A stretch of DNA of 64,000 nucleotides. It comes from Epiperipatus broadwayi. Its lineage: Eukaryota > Onychophora > Udeonychophora > Euonychophora > Peripatidae. The DNA lies in NCBI GenBank assembly GCA_028023455.1, contig JAQFVV010007239.1:60533-124532 (forward strand). Direction: 5' to 3'. Shown here one piece after another: positions 34,201 to 45,977 of the stretch (position 1 is its first letter; the number at the start of each line of letters is the position of its first letter). Made by a program: the position numbers and the translations under genes. The notes beneath the pieces are model-generated. The model was given only the letters and a program-made list of their open reading frames with translations. It had not been told where the DNA came from and made no database searches.

Positions 34201-35987
34201 AAAATTACAAACAGATCCTTAGGGCAAAATGACCATTGAAAAGATGATTACGAAATAGAAACAAAAGACTTGATTTTCCCACCCAAAGAAATAGATACAG
34301 ACCTCAGTGGAAAAATCCACGTAGCCAGAAACCCAAAATTTACTTAGCCACAAACCCAAAATCTACTTGGCCACAAACTCAGGGAACCAATGAAATAGAG
34401 ATATGGAATATGTTTGATAGATCCATGCATTCCAGAGATAAGGTGCCTGAGGACTATAAAAAAAAATCCAAAAGCAATAATTAATTAGAGAATTAGAAAA
34501 TTAAAATTTGAATTCCGTTGTCTTTTCTGAAAGTAAAATAATTTAAAAATATTATCGCAGTCACCAAGAATGTAATCAGCTTCATCGTGCTTCCTTTGGT
34601 TTGGCCGGCCAAAGGCAGCTTCCATCTCCATGGATCCCAAGATCAAACCACAGATCCCGTCTTCAGAAATCTTCATAAATCGTCATAAGTCTTCATTGCA
34701 AAGGAACAAGCTCGGACAAAGGAAAGTATAATTTATAAATGATAAAAATGAAATCTAAACTCTCTTAAATTTAAAATCTTCGAACTTTATTTGTTTCTAA
34801 AAATGAACTATAAACTTTCTTTCCTGAGCAAGATTGAACTTTATTTTTTTTTTTATAAACTGTGCAATTTTAAACTCTGATCTAAAGTTAAAACGTAATC
34901 TCTTAAAATATGTATTGTTTTTTTTTATTCATGTTTAATAAGATCTGTTTGTAATGGGGTGGGGGTTTGCTATTTCAAATGAATTTAAAGATAGAAAACA
35001 CATATCGTTATTTGTGCATTATTGAATTTAAAAGAAAAGTAGGTTAAATAATATTTGTAGTAAAAAAATAAGTTAAATATAATGTGTCATTTTAAAATGA
35101 TTTTAAAACCTTAAACTAAAGATTTTTTTTTAGAATTAAATTAATAAAATGATTTAAATGTTAGTTGAGTGTAGATGGCTGCTAGACTCATTTAAATATA
35201 TGTTAGTTTTAAAGGGGTTTTGATTTTGGACTATTTGTTTCGTAGTTGTGTCAATGCTGGTGGAGAGATATATGGACATTTATATCAATGTAATGTGAAG
35301 TGTGTTAGCACCTAGGGCAATGAGTCCAACTGAATGCATGACCCCAAAGAGATAGTCATATCGTTGAAATGGATGCAGACGTATTTCCTGCACCATTGAC
35401 CCATTCCAGCTCTATGGATTGGGAGGATAAGCATGGCAAGATAGACCACTCTCCATCCATATGAAGCGAAGTGTTATACTTTTTATTATATTACATGCAT
35501 GATCCCTTCACCAGACAAACATACATTTCCTGTATGGGATGAAGGTCATGTTTTCTCCAATAATATCATGCTGTTAAGATGCATATTCCTGTCAGCATGA
35601 TTTTATGCTAACATGTTAACATTGCATTGGTTGCTGATATATATCTGGAAGTGAGCGTTGGTGTGGCTGCGGACTTTTAGCCTGGAGTCAAATGTTTGAA
35701 AATCATTTAAGTGCATCATCTAGGTAGCTCGTCTATACTCAACATTCTAAGATTAAAAATTAAAGTTTAAAAGAAGATAATAATGATGAAACATAAAACA
35801 TAATTTTTTTTTATAATATTTTTTTTTTAAGTTTGTGTGTTGCTACTTATATATATATGTCAATAAAATCTTTTGTGTGTTATTAGTACTGATAGTGATC
35901 TAGTGATTGTTTTTATTATTCTTTATTAAAAATATATTTTAATAAATATATTAAGTTTCTGTGTCTACTTGAGCTAGTGACTAGGGC
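34200..35987 (+). mobile_element. Possible LTR (start not defined)
   Basis: It has the parts of an LTR in order: short direct repeats of CCACAAACCCAAAATCTACT type at 34320-34380, TATA-like ACTATAAA at 34454, AATAAA at 35872, and an end (CTAGTGACTAGGG) just before a PBS-like TGG. Composition is more GC-balanced than the flanks. There is no second LTR in the window and no confirmed 5' boundary, so this is weak. Confidence 0.35.
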
Positions 35988-36007
35988 TGGCGGTCGTGAA
36001 CTTAACA
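35988..36007 (+). other. Possible primer binding site
   Basis: TGGCGGTCGTGAACTTAACA resembles the TGGCGACCGTGA-type sites of many Ty3/Gypsy elements. No gag or pol follows; an RTE LINE starts at 36145. Confidence 0.35.
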
Positions 36008-36144
36008 GCGCATGTCTGTCTATTTTATAAATTTTCTAGGTTCAAATGATCTAGTGGCACCCTGTATGGCAGATATGGTAAGACTGGATATATTTCACTT
36101 CTTTCCTGACTGTTATAATATTGTATTGATTGCTACTTAAGCAG

Positions 36145-37573
36145 AGTTCAAGGTAATGATGGAATTATAATCGATATCTTAAAAAACGCAGGCGAAGAAA
36201 TAAAAAAAAATTTGGCAATGTTATATACAAAATATCTAAATGACAAAGATGTATCAGATCTTTAAAAAAATGCACCATTAATATTTTTAAAAGTAATAAA
36301 GAAGATATTAGAAAATACAGACCCATCAGTCTGTTATTAGTTTTATGTCATTTTTTTACCAAGATAATTACAACTCATCTACACAAAAAACTGGATTTCA
36401 ATCAACCCAAAGAACAAGCTGGATTTAAAAATGGTTTTAGTATAGTAGATCATTTTCAAGTATTGAGAGAAGATGTAGAAAGGATCAATGAATATGAGTT
36501 GCCATTATGCTTTGGATTTGTAGATTATGAAAAGGCATTTGATTCTATAAGCATTTCTTCAGAGATTAAAGTATTGAATCATAAAGGTATAGACACAGGA
36601 TATTGTCATATTCTGAAGAATATTTATAAAAATGCAAACAATTACATTACATAATGATACTGGCAAAGTCAACATTGAGAAGGGTGTAAGACAGGGTGAC
36701 TCCATATCTCCAAATATTTTTACAGCAGTGCTGCAAGAAGTATTTTGTGGATTTAAATGGCAAACAAAAGAAACAAAATTAAATGTAAATTATTTAAAAC
36801 TTTCAGATTTTGCAGATAATGTAGTTGTTTTTGAAAATAATGCTTTAAAGCTTCAGGAATTGTTGCAAGAGTTATCAGATGAAAGTAAAAAAGTAGAACT
36901 AAAGATAATTGTGAAAAAGACTAAAGCAATGTTCAATGGATTTTTTCAAAAAATGAAAATTCTTGTACTCATCATAATCAATCTTTAACTATGAATATCA
37001 TGGTTAGATTATTATTACAGATGGAAACATAATGGATTGAATAATTCATAGGATTAAACTTGGTTGGAGTGTTTTGGTAGAAATACTTTAATATTGAAAG
37101 GTCATATGCCTATGTGTTTGAAAAGAAAAGTTTTTAATAAATGTGTTTTACAAGTTTTTACTTATGGATATGAGATTTGCACCCTTAGCTGCAAAGTAAT
37201 ACGGAGACTTCAGAGCATTCAAAGAAGTATGGAAAGATGCATGTTAGGAGTAACAAGAAGAGAGTGAAAATCCAATATATGGGTAAGTGAACAAATATGT
37301 ATTACTGACATTGTTGAAAGAATTAAAATACTGAAGTGGAGTTCAGATGGACATATTGCTTGAAAGCATAATAGTAGATGGACAATTGAAATCTTAAACT
37401 GGATTTTAGGAGATTGTAAAAAACACAGAAAGAGACCACATGTGAGATGAATGGATTAAATAAAGTGTGCAGGGGTAGTATAGAGAAGACAGGCTAGAGA
37501 TCAGAGAAGATGGATTGAACTTGGAAAAACATTCATTCTGCAGTAGAGTGATAATGATTGATGATGATGATGA
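36145..37573 (+). pseudogene. RTE-type LINE: reverse transcriptase to 3' end
   Basis: 5'-truncated copy starting inside the reverse transcriptase (GNDGIIIDILKNAGEE-like). Further domains are AGFKNGFSIVDHFQVLRE, then LCFGFVDYEKAFDSI (36505-36550), KGVRQGDSISPNIFTAVLQE (36680-36740) and the catalytic box mutated to FADN (36805-36835; FADD in the family). The C-terminal ILKGHMPMCLKRKVFNKCVL region is at 37095-37155. The end carries decayed RWMDEI/KCAG sequence and a TGATGATGATGATGAA tail. The Asp-to-Asn change in the catalytic box and the stops show that it is dead. Closely similar to the copies at 7135-8425 and 13770-16247. Confidence 0.92.
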
Positions 37574-37697
37574 ATCAATGCGTCACTTTGGATTATCAGC
37601 AAGTCTAGAATTGATTTTAAAATAAACTGACAAAGCTAAAAAGATCAGTGTTCTTCATAAGTACAAAAACTGATAAGAAAAGCATGTACATACATAG

Positions 37698-38078
<381 letters not shown>

Positions 38079-38079
38079 A

Positions 38080-39017
38080 ATCTAAATTCTGAATATATTA
38101 AGATAAATTGATTTTTAAATAGAAAAAGAGAATAAAAATATTTTTTTACAACTATCAATAAATGTAGAATACATAGGTCAGTTTTAATGGAAATGTTTAT
38201 CGCATTTAACTATAACAAAAAAAAAAAAAAACATGTACATTTTAACCCTAAGCTAACATCTAAAATTATATTTTATTTTATTTTTAAAAATGCACCTTTA
38301 AGTTCACATATTTCGTTTGTATACTTTGCATTAAATCATGTTTTATATATTTTCATTTTATTTTATTTTTTTTAGTCTTGGAAATTCTCATCAAAAGAAC
38401 GCAGTGGAATAGTAAATCGCTTAGGATTAAAGATCACGCTTAAAAGTTTCGTTTTCGTTACTTACTAGTTATTTTACTCAGCCAGTTTTAATATGAAGTT
38501 ATTTTATTATATATACATACATGCTAACAAATGTTGACATTAGATAAACAGATTTTTTTTTTTTTTACAATATTCTTAGAAGTGCATTAGCACTAGCTAA
38601 TGTTAAAAATTGAAATCCATTCGCATAAGTTTGTGAATGTTTGAAAAAATAATCAATTTGCATTTATGCTAATACCTGCCATATTTCATTTTCCACAACC
38701 TGGAATCAAAATATTTTACAACTCTATTATCTGAATTAGTAATAACATGTTTAATATTTAAATAGAATTTATTCGTGTAACATAAGGTAAATCGAAACTT
38801 ATCTAAAATAAATTCTAGAACGTGTGAAATTTTATCAAACTACTACATATATATATATATATTGTATTTTGTTTTTATTAACAATCAAAAAAGATTTATT
38901 ATTTTAAAAATTTTCTAATTTTTATGTGGACATAATATAGAAATCCGAATGCAAATTAAATACACACACGGAAATTTAAATTACAATCTCTTTTATTTTT
39001 GCTAACTATTATTTAAA
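38080..39017. other. AT-rich noncoding, nothing recognised
   Basis: Poly-A and poly-T runs, with no supported feature. Confidence 0.35.
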
Positions 39018-39215
39018 TATAGGGGATTAGAACTCAAAACTTTCAAGCACCCTTCAACTATCCATGCTATCTTATATCAGTGATACACATGACCACATAT
39101 ATGTAGAAAAGATAAATAATCACCAATATCCGTATTTAATGCTAAACCAGCATTCATCATTTGGTCCAGATTATCATCTCCCACACTTGTATATAATCAG
39201 TGCTCAGTTTATATA
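39018..39215 (-). mobile_element. HHR-B element, truncated
   Basis: Minus-strand copy with B-box-like GTTCTAATCCCC at the left. The ribozyme at 39115-39180 has AUGAUGA in place of CUGAUGA and UAAA in place of GAAA, so it is inactive. Confidence 0.75.
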
Positions 39216-39674
39216 GTTATTATTTATATAAAAAAACATTATTTCAATAAACAGTTAGATATTCGTTATTATTTTTTAGTACAGTAAAAATTATTACATT
39301 AATTTTTATTGTAGGTACCAATTTATATTTTAATAAAAAAATAAATAAATTTAATATTCTTTGCAATCTCTCTGAGCAGGCATTATTGCTCTATGGGGCC
39401 CTGGACAAATATGAACTTGGGAACACCATGTATCATGCTGAATTTTTGTTGGGGGGGGGAGTATATCACACACCTCCCAATATATACTCTTCTCTGTCTA
39501 TAAAGCTAAATAATAATAATAATTATAGATATAATTTAATTACAAATAAAACAAAATTACATGTAAGATATTTATAAAAAAGTTTTATATAGATTAATTA
39601 TAATACATAAGGAAAAAAGCAATAAATGAATTCAAGTAAGGATTAAGTACATTTATTTCACAATGCATTATTGT

Positions 39675-39745
39675 GTGTAGTTTGATGAAGTTGGTAGAGC
39701 ATCTGATTTTAGATTCCGAAATTCTATGATAGGGGGCACTTGAGT
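39675..39745 (+). mobile_element. Possible decayed tRNA-like SINE head
   Basis: GATGAAGTTGGTAGAGCATC followed by TGATTTTAGATTCCGA resembles the D arm and anticodon arm of a tRNA. The B box is not recognisable. Confidence 0.3.
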
Positions 39746-39749
39746 GTTC

Positions 39750-40429
39750 TTATGAACTCCACAATAATAAACTAGATTAATTAAACAAGAAATAGAATAA
39801 TATATATTTCATATAGCAAAATAAACTTTCTATAAATTAAAAATAAAAACAAGTCTTAATGGAATCTAAAAAATTACCTAATAAAAGTCATAATTAAAAT
39901 CAAAATTTTACAAACATTGTTCAAGAAAAACCTAATCTCGTAATTAGTCTTCTTATTAAATAAAATACATAGTAAATTATTTATTGCTTGCCTTTTTGGC
40001 AGCATACTATCATCACACATAAACTTTATTTCCTATAATCATTTCCATCATTGCAGGAGGGACATTGCAAGAATCAAAAAGTCATTGTTGTTTCGAATGT
40101 TTTCTGATAAGTACAAAGGTAATGATTTTAAAAGACTTCCAATTTATTTATTACAAAAATTAACTCTCTATTATAAGCAAGCATAATAAATGGTGATCAT
40201 GTGATGTTTATTGGCTTAAAAATAAGCTCTATAGAATAATGTTTTGGGAACTTTGGAGCCTCTCTGTTGTTGGAGTCATTAGATATTTGCCGTTTTGCCC
40301 ATAGGGCAAGACCACTTTGACTGTGAGAATGCTTATTTGCCTTTTTCTATTCATATATATATTTATTTTAAAATTACTACTTTGTATATTTACTACATAC
40401 TGTAAATACTCATTAATATATTTTTATCA

Positions 40430-40471
<42 letters not shown>

Positions 40472-40498
40472 TAAACTGAAGATTTTCACGGGATGCAT
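39750..40498. other. AT-rich noncoding with a (TA)n/(TG)n tract
   Basis: A TA tract followed by TG repeats is at about 40430-40472. Nothing else supported. Confidence 0.4.
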
Positions 40499-40739
40499 AT
40501 ATAAAAGACATATTTTGCGGGTTCAACCTTGTTAAAAAAATTTAAATATTAATATACCAACATTTCAACTTGGGTACACAAGTCATCCACTGGGTGATAA
40601 AAGGTGGGAAGACGGTTGCAGAGGTGCTACAATCAGTGATTTGAATAAATGTTAAAGTTCCACCAATAGCAAAAATATTAAATTTAAGAATGTTTTTTAA
40701 AATATCTTTCCAAGTAGGAGGAAGTTTGCATGTATCATC

Positions 40740-41600
40740 TCAATTATTGATACAATCTGACCTTTTAAGTATCTCAATGGCTTCTCTAATTTTGCATTGG
40801 TAGAGATTATCACATCTGGATATGATCCTGGTACTAGAAAAATCAATTTTATGACCTGAATCTATAGTATGGAGTGAGAATGCTGATGATGATGAGTGTT
40901 GTTTAACTGCATTAGAATGATCATATCTCCTAACACTGATGTGACAATTACTCATACCTATGTAAGAAGCTTGATATTTTTTACATGAGATTTGATAAAC
41001 ACCATGAGATTCAAGAGGGATTGAATCCTTAGGCTTGGTTATTATATTGTTGATCTTTTGATGAGCAGAAAATGCTATATCTATATTATAACATTTTAGT
41101 ATACATCCAATTCTGTCTGTAGTTCTTTTTACATATGGAACACAAATCCTAATAGCTGATTTATCATCTTTTTGCTTCCTATTTTGTCCATTTTGGGCTT
41201 AAAATAAGGCTTTTTTATATAAATTTATAATTATAACTATTTTCTAATAAAACACTATTAATATGATTTATTTATTTCTTCAGATGTTAATTATCTGAAA
41301 GGTTAATTGTTCTATTTAAAAGAGTTTTGGCTACAGAAACTGAGTTGGGTGATGATGAGAATGGAAATGTAAATATCTGTCTGTGCGTGTATTCTATCTG
41401 TAAATCTAAAAAGATAAACTATTTGGTGTTCTGGTGACTAGAACATCAAGAAAAGGGAGTTTTCCATCAGACTCTGTCTCCATTGTAAATTTAATATGAG
41501 GATGCAGATTATTTAAATGTAAGAAAAAATCATCTAATTTATTTTTCCATGTTGCCATATGACAAAAGTGTCATCTATATATCTGAGCCAAATATTAATA
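40740..41600 (-). pseudogene. PLE-2 reverse transcriptase C-terminal part and GIY-YIG nuclease, minus strand
   Basis: Near 41560-41590 the minus strand encodes LRYIDDTFVIW, the catalytic YxDD box of Penelope reverse transcriptases, intact. A frameshift follows, and then HIKFTMETESDGKLPFLDV, the typical post-palm thumb segment. A connector and the nuclease follow, with GVYQISCKK and ASYIGMSNCHISVRR (GIY-YIG halves, near 40930-41005), SALSLHTIDSGH-like sequence (40850-40890; here SSSAFSLHTIDSGHKIDF) and a stop at 40740. The nuclease frame is open from about 40955 to 40740. Upstream parts are broken. The product would reverse-transcribe element RNA at a nuclease-made nick. Confidence 0.85.
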
Positions 41601-41642
41601 GTGTTTTATTAGCAAATAGTTATAATTATAAATTTATAAAAA

Positions 41643-42116
41643 AAAGCCTTATTTCAAGCCCAAGATGAACAAAATAGGAAACAAAAAGATGATAAATCAG
41701 CTATTACGATTTGTGTTCCATATGTAAAAGGAAATACAGACAGTATTGGACATATATTAAAATGCTATAATATAGATACAGTATTTTCTACACATCAAAA
41801 GATCAGCAATATAATAACCAAGCCTAAGGATTCAATCCTTCTTAAATCTCATGGTGTTTATCAAATCTCATGTAAAAATTGTAAAGCTTCTTATATAGGT
41901 ATGAGTAATTGTCACATCAGTGTTAGGAGAGATGATCATGCTAATGCAGTTAAACAACATTCATCATCATCAGCACTCTCACTCCATATTATAGATTCAG
42001 GTCATAAAATTGATTTTTCTATTACCAGGATCATATCCAGATGTGATAATCTCTACCAGTGCAAAATTAAAGAAGCCATTGAGATACTTAAAAGGCCAGA
42101 TTGTATCAATAAGTGA
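41643..42116 (+). pseudogene. PLE-2 GIY-YIG endonuclease domain, plus strand arm
   Basis: Open without stop from about 41643 to the stop at 42114-42116, but with no start of its own: it is a 5'-truncated copy. It contains a connector (KDDKSAITICVPYVKGNT), then GVYQISCKNCKASYIGMSN (about 41853-41910), the complete GIY-YIG motif with the Cys-x2-Cys spacing common in Penelope nucleases. Next come SVRRDDHANAVKQH with the conserved Arg, then SALSLHIIDSGHKIDF and a final CKIKEAIEILKR. The domain is the best-preserved nuclease in the window. It would not be expressed as an independent enzyme from here. Confidence 0.88.
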
Positions 42117-42376
42117 GATGATACATGCAAACTTCCTCCTATTTGGAAAGATATTTTTAAAAGAACATTCTTAAATTTAACATTTTTGCTATTGGTGGAA
42201 CTTTAACATTTATTCCAATCAGTGATTGTAGAACCTCTACAACTGTCTTTCTACCTTTTATCACCCAGTGGATGACTTGTGTGACCAAGTCGAAACATCG
42301 GTATATTAATATTTAAAAATATTTAACATGGATGAACCCGCAAAATATGTCTTTTATATATATATATATATTATTT

Positions 42377-42503
42377 TAAGGTTTGCTATTATTGAGATAT
42401 AGATCTTTAAACAGAAGGCGTTACTGGATATTTGTAATTGTATAATGGTTTGTATATTTTCTATAATTATTTCAGTTAGTGTTAACAGTAACTTTCTTTT
42501 CAT
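42377..42503 (+). repeat. Repeat F end fragment
   Basis: GGTTTGCTATTATTGAGATA to AACAGTAACTTTCTTTT. It matches 55473-55550 and, inverted, 54977-55028. It sits between two (TA)n tracts. Confidence 0.75.
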
Positions 42504-42525
42504 ATATATATATATATATATATAT

Positions 42526-42612
42526 TGTTAAAAGAAGGTTGCCTTGACAACAGATTGAAATTGTTGATTGTTATTGATATGGGATTGTCTAAGTGTTGAC
42601 TTGGTTTTAATG
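42526..42612 (+). repeat. Repeat G fragment
   Basis: TTGTTAAAAGAAGGTTGCCT, then TGACAACAGATTGAAATTG. Both motifs recur in inverted pair at 62608-62786. It lies between (TA)n tracts. Confidence 0.75.
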
Positions 42613-42639
42613 ATATATATATATATATATCACACTAGA

Positions 42640-43241
42640 ATTGACCAACCTCTCTCTAGATGTAAAATGAAAAAAACAAATTCACCACCTTTACTTCGGC
42701 AAACTATGCAATGAATAGAAAGCCCGTTTATTCTTTGTATTTTTAATAGTATTAAATGCAAATTTATTAACAGTATTGAAACTTCAAGGTTGAATTGATA
42801 TTTAAACCGGATCTAAATATAACATTATTTATTAGGAAATAATACTTAAGTCAAGAATAAAAACAGAGTCTCATTTTTAAATTATCTTTGTATTGATAAT
42901 TAAATTATAAGTTAAATAAATAAAAATATAAATATTTAATTTATTAATTAGTTATTAAAGTCATAAAAAATTAATATTTTTTATTACTTTGACTTATAAT
43001 TCATTATCAATGTAAAAGTCATTTAAAATGGTATTCTTTATCCTTTATTTGATTAATTCCTAATTAATAATGCCATATTTAGATCTGGCTTAAGTATTAA
43101 CTCCACTCCTAAATTTCAACTGTATTAGCAAGTTAATTTTAATAACACTTAAAACATAAAGAATAAAGAATAGCTCTAGTTTTCTATAGTTTAGTAATAA
43201 CTTAAACACACAGGCTTATTATATACCTGGGTTTATATATG
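42640..43241. other. AT-rich noncoding, nothing recognised
   Basis: No supported feature. Confidence 0.35.
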
Positions 43242-43466
43242 TAATATATAGGGTATAAGAGCACAGACTTTCACACGACCCACCACTCTACACAATATCT
43301 CATAACACTGATACACTTGAACACATATGCTGGTTTAGCATGAAATACGTATGTTGGTGATTATTTATCTTTTTGACATATATGTGTTCAAGTGTATCAG
43401 TGTTATGAGATAGTGTGTAGAGTTGTGGGTCATGTGAAAGTCTGTGCTCATATACCCTATATATTA
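43242..43466. mobile_element. HHR-B mini-foldback
   Basis: Only the 3' parts of two HHR-B units, inverted. TAATATATAGGGTATA and ACACTGATACACTTGAACAC on the left pair with the matching complement on the right. The central loop keeps half a ribozyme (GCUGGUUUAGCAUGAAAUACG), without CUGAUGA. The GTATG at the cleavage position (H17 = G) would also block activity. Confidence 0.88.
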
Positions 43467-43855
43467 TATAGTTTAATAATTTAAAGATAGTGAGTTTATT
43501 TATTTATTTCACAACTAGAGAGACAGGTAAATATCCCTGGTGATAATTATTCATCATGTATTATAGTAGAAATTATCAAACCATTTTTAGTCCAGATACA
43601 CATTTTAACTTTAATTGCAGATTAATATATCTATTATTATTAAACACATTTACATAAAGTAATTAATTTACATCTATTTCACAATTTTCATGTGTAATAT
43701 TTAAATATACTAATAACTTTCAATTTTACTAAATATACTTTAATCACACAATCCTACAAACACTAATTTTATTCACAATTCTTATCCCATCCTTTTTTAG
43801 TAATATTTTTATTAAAGCATGACCACCTTTCTTATGCTTAAACAAGGTCTTAAAA

Positions 43856-44168
43856 CAATTGTGATGTGATGTACTGTGATTTCTCCTTATACAGTCAGGA
43901 ATCGCTCAGCTACTATGCCTAGAGAAACTGGTTAGCCACTTTACCTTCCCTTTCCATTCCCCACCCTCAGTGTTCTCATATTCTTCTCCATCCTGCTCCA
44001 TCCCATTTCCATAACATAATCTTTGTCAATCTCCATAGCCTTTATATCTAATCCCCCTTATCTTTTCCCAACCCAGCATAAAAACCAATATACATTTTCT
44101 GTATAATCACTTTGTTTATATTTATTCTTCCACAACTTCATTATTTGTACCCTTTAACAGCGCCACCT
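43856..44168 (-). repeat. Repeat F body, minus strand, coding-like remnant
   Basis: Aligns with 55029-55340: TGTGATGTGATGTACTGTGA, then TGTTAGCCACTT-like, CCATTTCCATAACATAAT, CCCCCTTATCTTTTCCCAA and ACAACTTCATTAT blocks. The minus-strand reading NKYKQSDYTE is interrupted by indels relative to the other copy. Confidence 0.7.
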
Positions 44169-44169
44169 A

Positions 44170-45065
44170 TTACATCTACTTATTATTATAGTTTGCTTTA
44201 GATGGCATCATTGTAAAAAAAAAACCTCTACTTTTTTAGTATTTTTAGTGTTATATTACTATTTTTGTGTTTACACTTATTAATATATTTATTAAATTGC
44301 TAATTTTTTTAATGTTTTTAAAAAATATCTTTATATTTAAAAATTTCTACATTTGAATATTTATGAAGATGATTTGTGTAACAAAATACAAAAAGTAGTA
44401 ATTTTGGAGTATAATCTATATAAAATATTAAAAAAATCAATGCTTTAATTGACTCATGAGATACATTTCTGGTTTGTGCAATACTCTTCAATTCTTTGCT
44501 GTTTTTAACTTTCATACATTTGAATAAGCTTTGCTCATGATTCCAATCTTCCATATTCACTATTATAAAAATCTCAAAATGCCTTAATGACAATTTGCTA
44601 ATTATTTTTGGTTCAAAAATATTGCATTACTTATAGCAATTTAAACATTAATTAAATTTTAATATCTGTATTATTTTAATTCAAAACGATTATAGAATAA
44701 TCTCCCTCCAAAAAAAATTCCATTTCATCACACCAATATAATCTGCAAAATAATTTAAAGATTGTATCAATAAATAAATAGGTCTCATGTATGTATACAG
44801 AGTTAAAAAATCATAAGTTAACTTATAAAGTTTAAACATCTCAGTAGATGTGGATGTTAGATTTCAAAATTCTCATTATCAGATTAGCTTTGTTGTATAT
44901 ATCTCAGGTTGAAATTATAAAAAAAATTGTCTTGCAGTTAGATAGTAATATTTTAGAATGTTTAGTTTAATTAGGTTTGGAAAATTCATTATGCTAAAAT
45001 ATTGCATATTAATCAATTCTGTTTAATTTTAATATAAAGGAAATTAAGGGATTATATCCAAATAA
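44170..45065. other. AT-rich noncoding, nothing recognised
   Basis: A 91-codon minus-strand frame at 44318-44593 shows no motif and no second copy, so it is not called as a gene. Confidence 0.4.
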
Positions 45066-45476
45066 ACAGAGATAACTTTATCTTTTGATGTTTCCAGGAA
45101 GCTACTAATTACTAATTGTCAATAAACATCACATGACCACCACTTTTTATGCTTCTGTATACCTGTTGTTGAAACAGGAAAAACTCACTATACATATTGC
45201 CACACACAGCAAGCAAGGGGATTTTATGCACAAGCCTTCTGGCATCCATTGATTACTCTAGCTTGCTGTGTGTGGCAATACATATAGTGAGTTCTGTCTG
45301 TATTAACAACAATTACTAATTGATAATCCTCCTGGGATTAAACAAGTTTTTTTTCTATTAATCTATAATAGCTCTTTTATTTTAGTGAAATAAAAGTATT
45401 TTTTCACTGCAAACCAAAGTTCTTGTAAGGATTTAAATCCAGAAAACAACATCAAAAGGCTAAGTTATCTCTGTCT
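45066..45476. mobile_element. MITE (MITE-1 family) interrupted by HHR-A
   Basis: The left end ACAGAGATAACTTTATCTTT and right end AAGGCTAAGTTATCTCTGT form terminal inverted repeats, continuing into TTTTGATGTTT. The same terminal TTTGATGTTTCC motif occurs at 5463-5716. A 192-bp HHR-A derivative sits inside. Confidence 0.8.
45119..45310. mobile_element. HHR-A mini-foldback with TSD, ribozyme deleted
   Basis: Flanked by 12-bp duplications AATTACTAATTG (45107-45118, 45311-45322). Left and right halves are inverted (GCCACACACAGCAAGC and GCTTGCTGTGTGTGGC). The internal region with the hammerhead is missing. It shows that ribozyme-less, almost minimal foldbacks still inserted or formed by later deletion. 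Confidence 0.88.
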
Positions 45477-45730
45477 ACATGAATAAAACATTTTAATTTC
45501 CATTCTTTATCATAAAAATTTATGAAAATATATAATTCAACACACACATATATATGTAATAATAAATAAGCATAATTTTAAATATAAATAATTGAAATGA
45601 GAATAACTGCATTTCCCACTGAGTTATACATACATCAACAACTGCAAAAAAATACCAATCTGTTTTAGTTCTGTTGTTATATAAGTTTAATTTTTTGACA
45701 TTCTTTTAAACTGTAGTATGAAGAATACTG

Positions 45731-45733
<3 letters not shown>

Positions 45734-45770
<37 letters not shown>

Positions 45771-45775
45771 TACTG

Positions 45776-45816
<41 letters not shown>
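45734..45816. repeat. (TA)n microsatellite pair
   Basis: Two TA tracts separated by CAGTACTGTAT, itself palindromic and matching the PLE-3 end (AGTACTGTA). Confidence 0.93.
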
Positions 45817-45819
<3 letters not shown>

Positions 45820-45977
45820 CAGTACTTAAAAGTTTATAAAAATATATCTATAACTATCACTTAGAAGCACTTTCAAAAATATATCTATAACCATCACTTG
45901 GAAGTGCTTTCAACTATCCTTGTAGTTTTTGTCAACTAATACTTTTAAAATGTCAGCTTTTCCATAATTCCATGATG

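Larger units (their letters stand above)
40499..42362 (-). mobile_element. Penelope-like element PLE-2, foldback arrangement
   Basis: Arms 40499-41274 (minus sense) and 41592-42362 (plus sense) are inverted copies of the element's 3' part. The unique loop 41275-41591 continues the minus-strand element upstream into reverse transcriptase. The ends carry the shared motif GGATGACTTGTG...CAAGT(C/T)GAAA. A 5'-truncated element is therefore joined head to head with a second, shorter 3' copy. The left outer part is next to a (TA)/(TG) tract and the right outer end runs into (TA)n. Confidence 0.88.

Noticed and set aside
39675-39745. Functional tRNA gene
   Set aside because: D-arm-like sequence but no B box, no acceptor stem pairing and no intact T arm; listed only as a possible SINE head.
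42255-42310. Possible hammerhead at the PLE-2 end (GUGGAUGACUUG...CAAGUCGAAAC)
   Set aside because: Stem II and GAAA look right, but the CUGAUGA box is absent (GUGGAUGA with an extra G), and no cleavage triplet with paired stem I is evident. The mirror copy at 40560 has the same problem, so I call it only a conserved PLE end motif.
44318-44593. 91-codon minus-strand frame as a gene
   Set aside because: No motif, no second copy, typical length for chance frames in AT-rich DNA with low-complexity residues.
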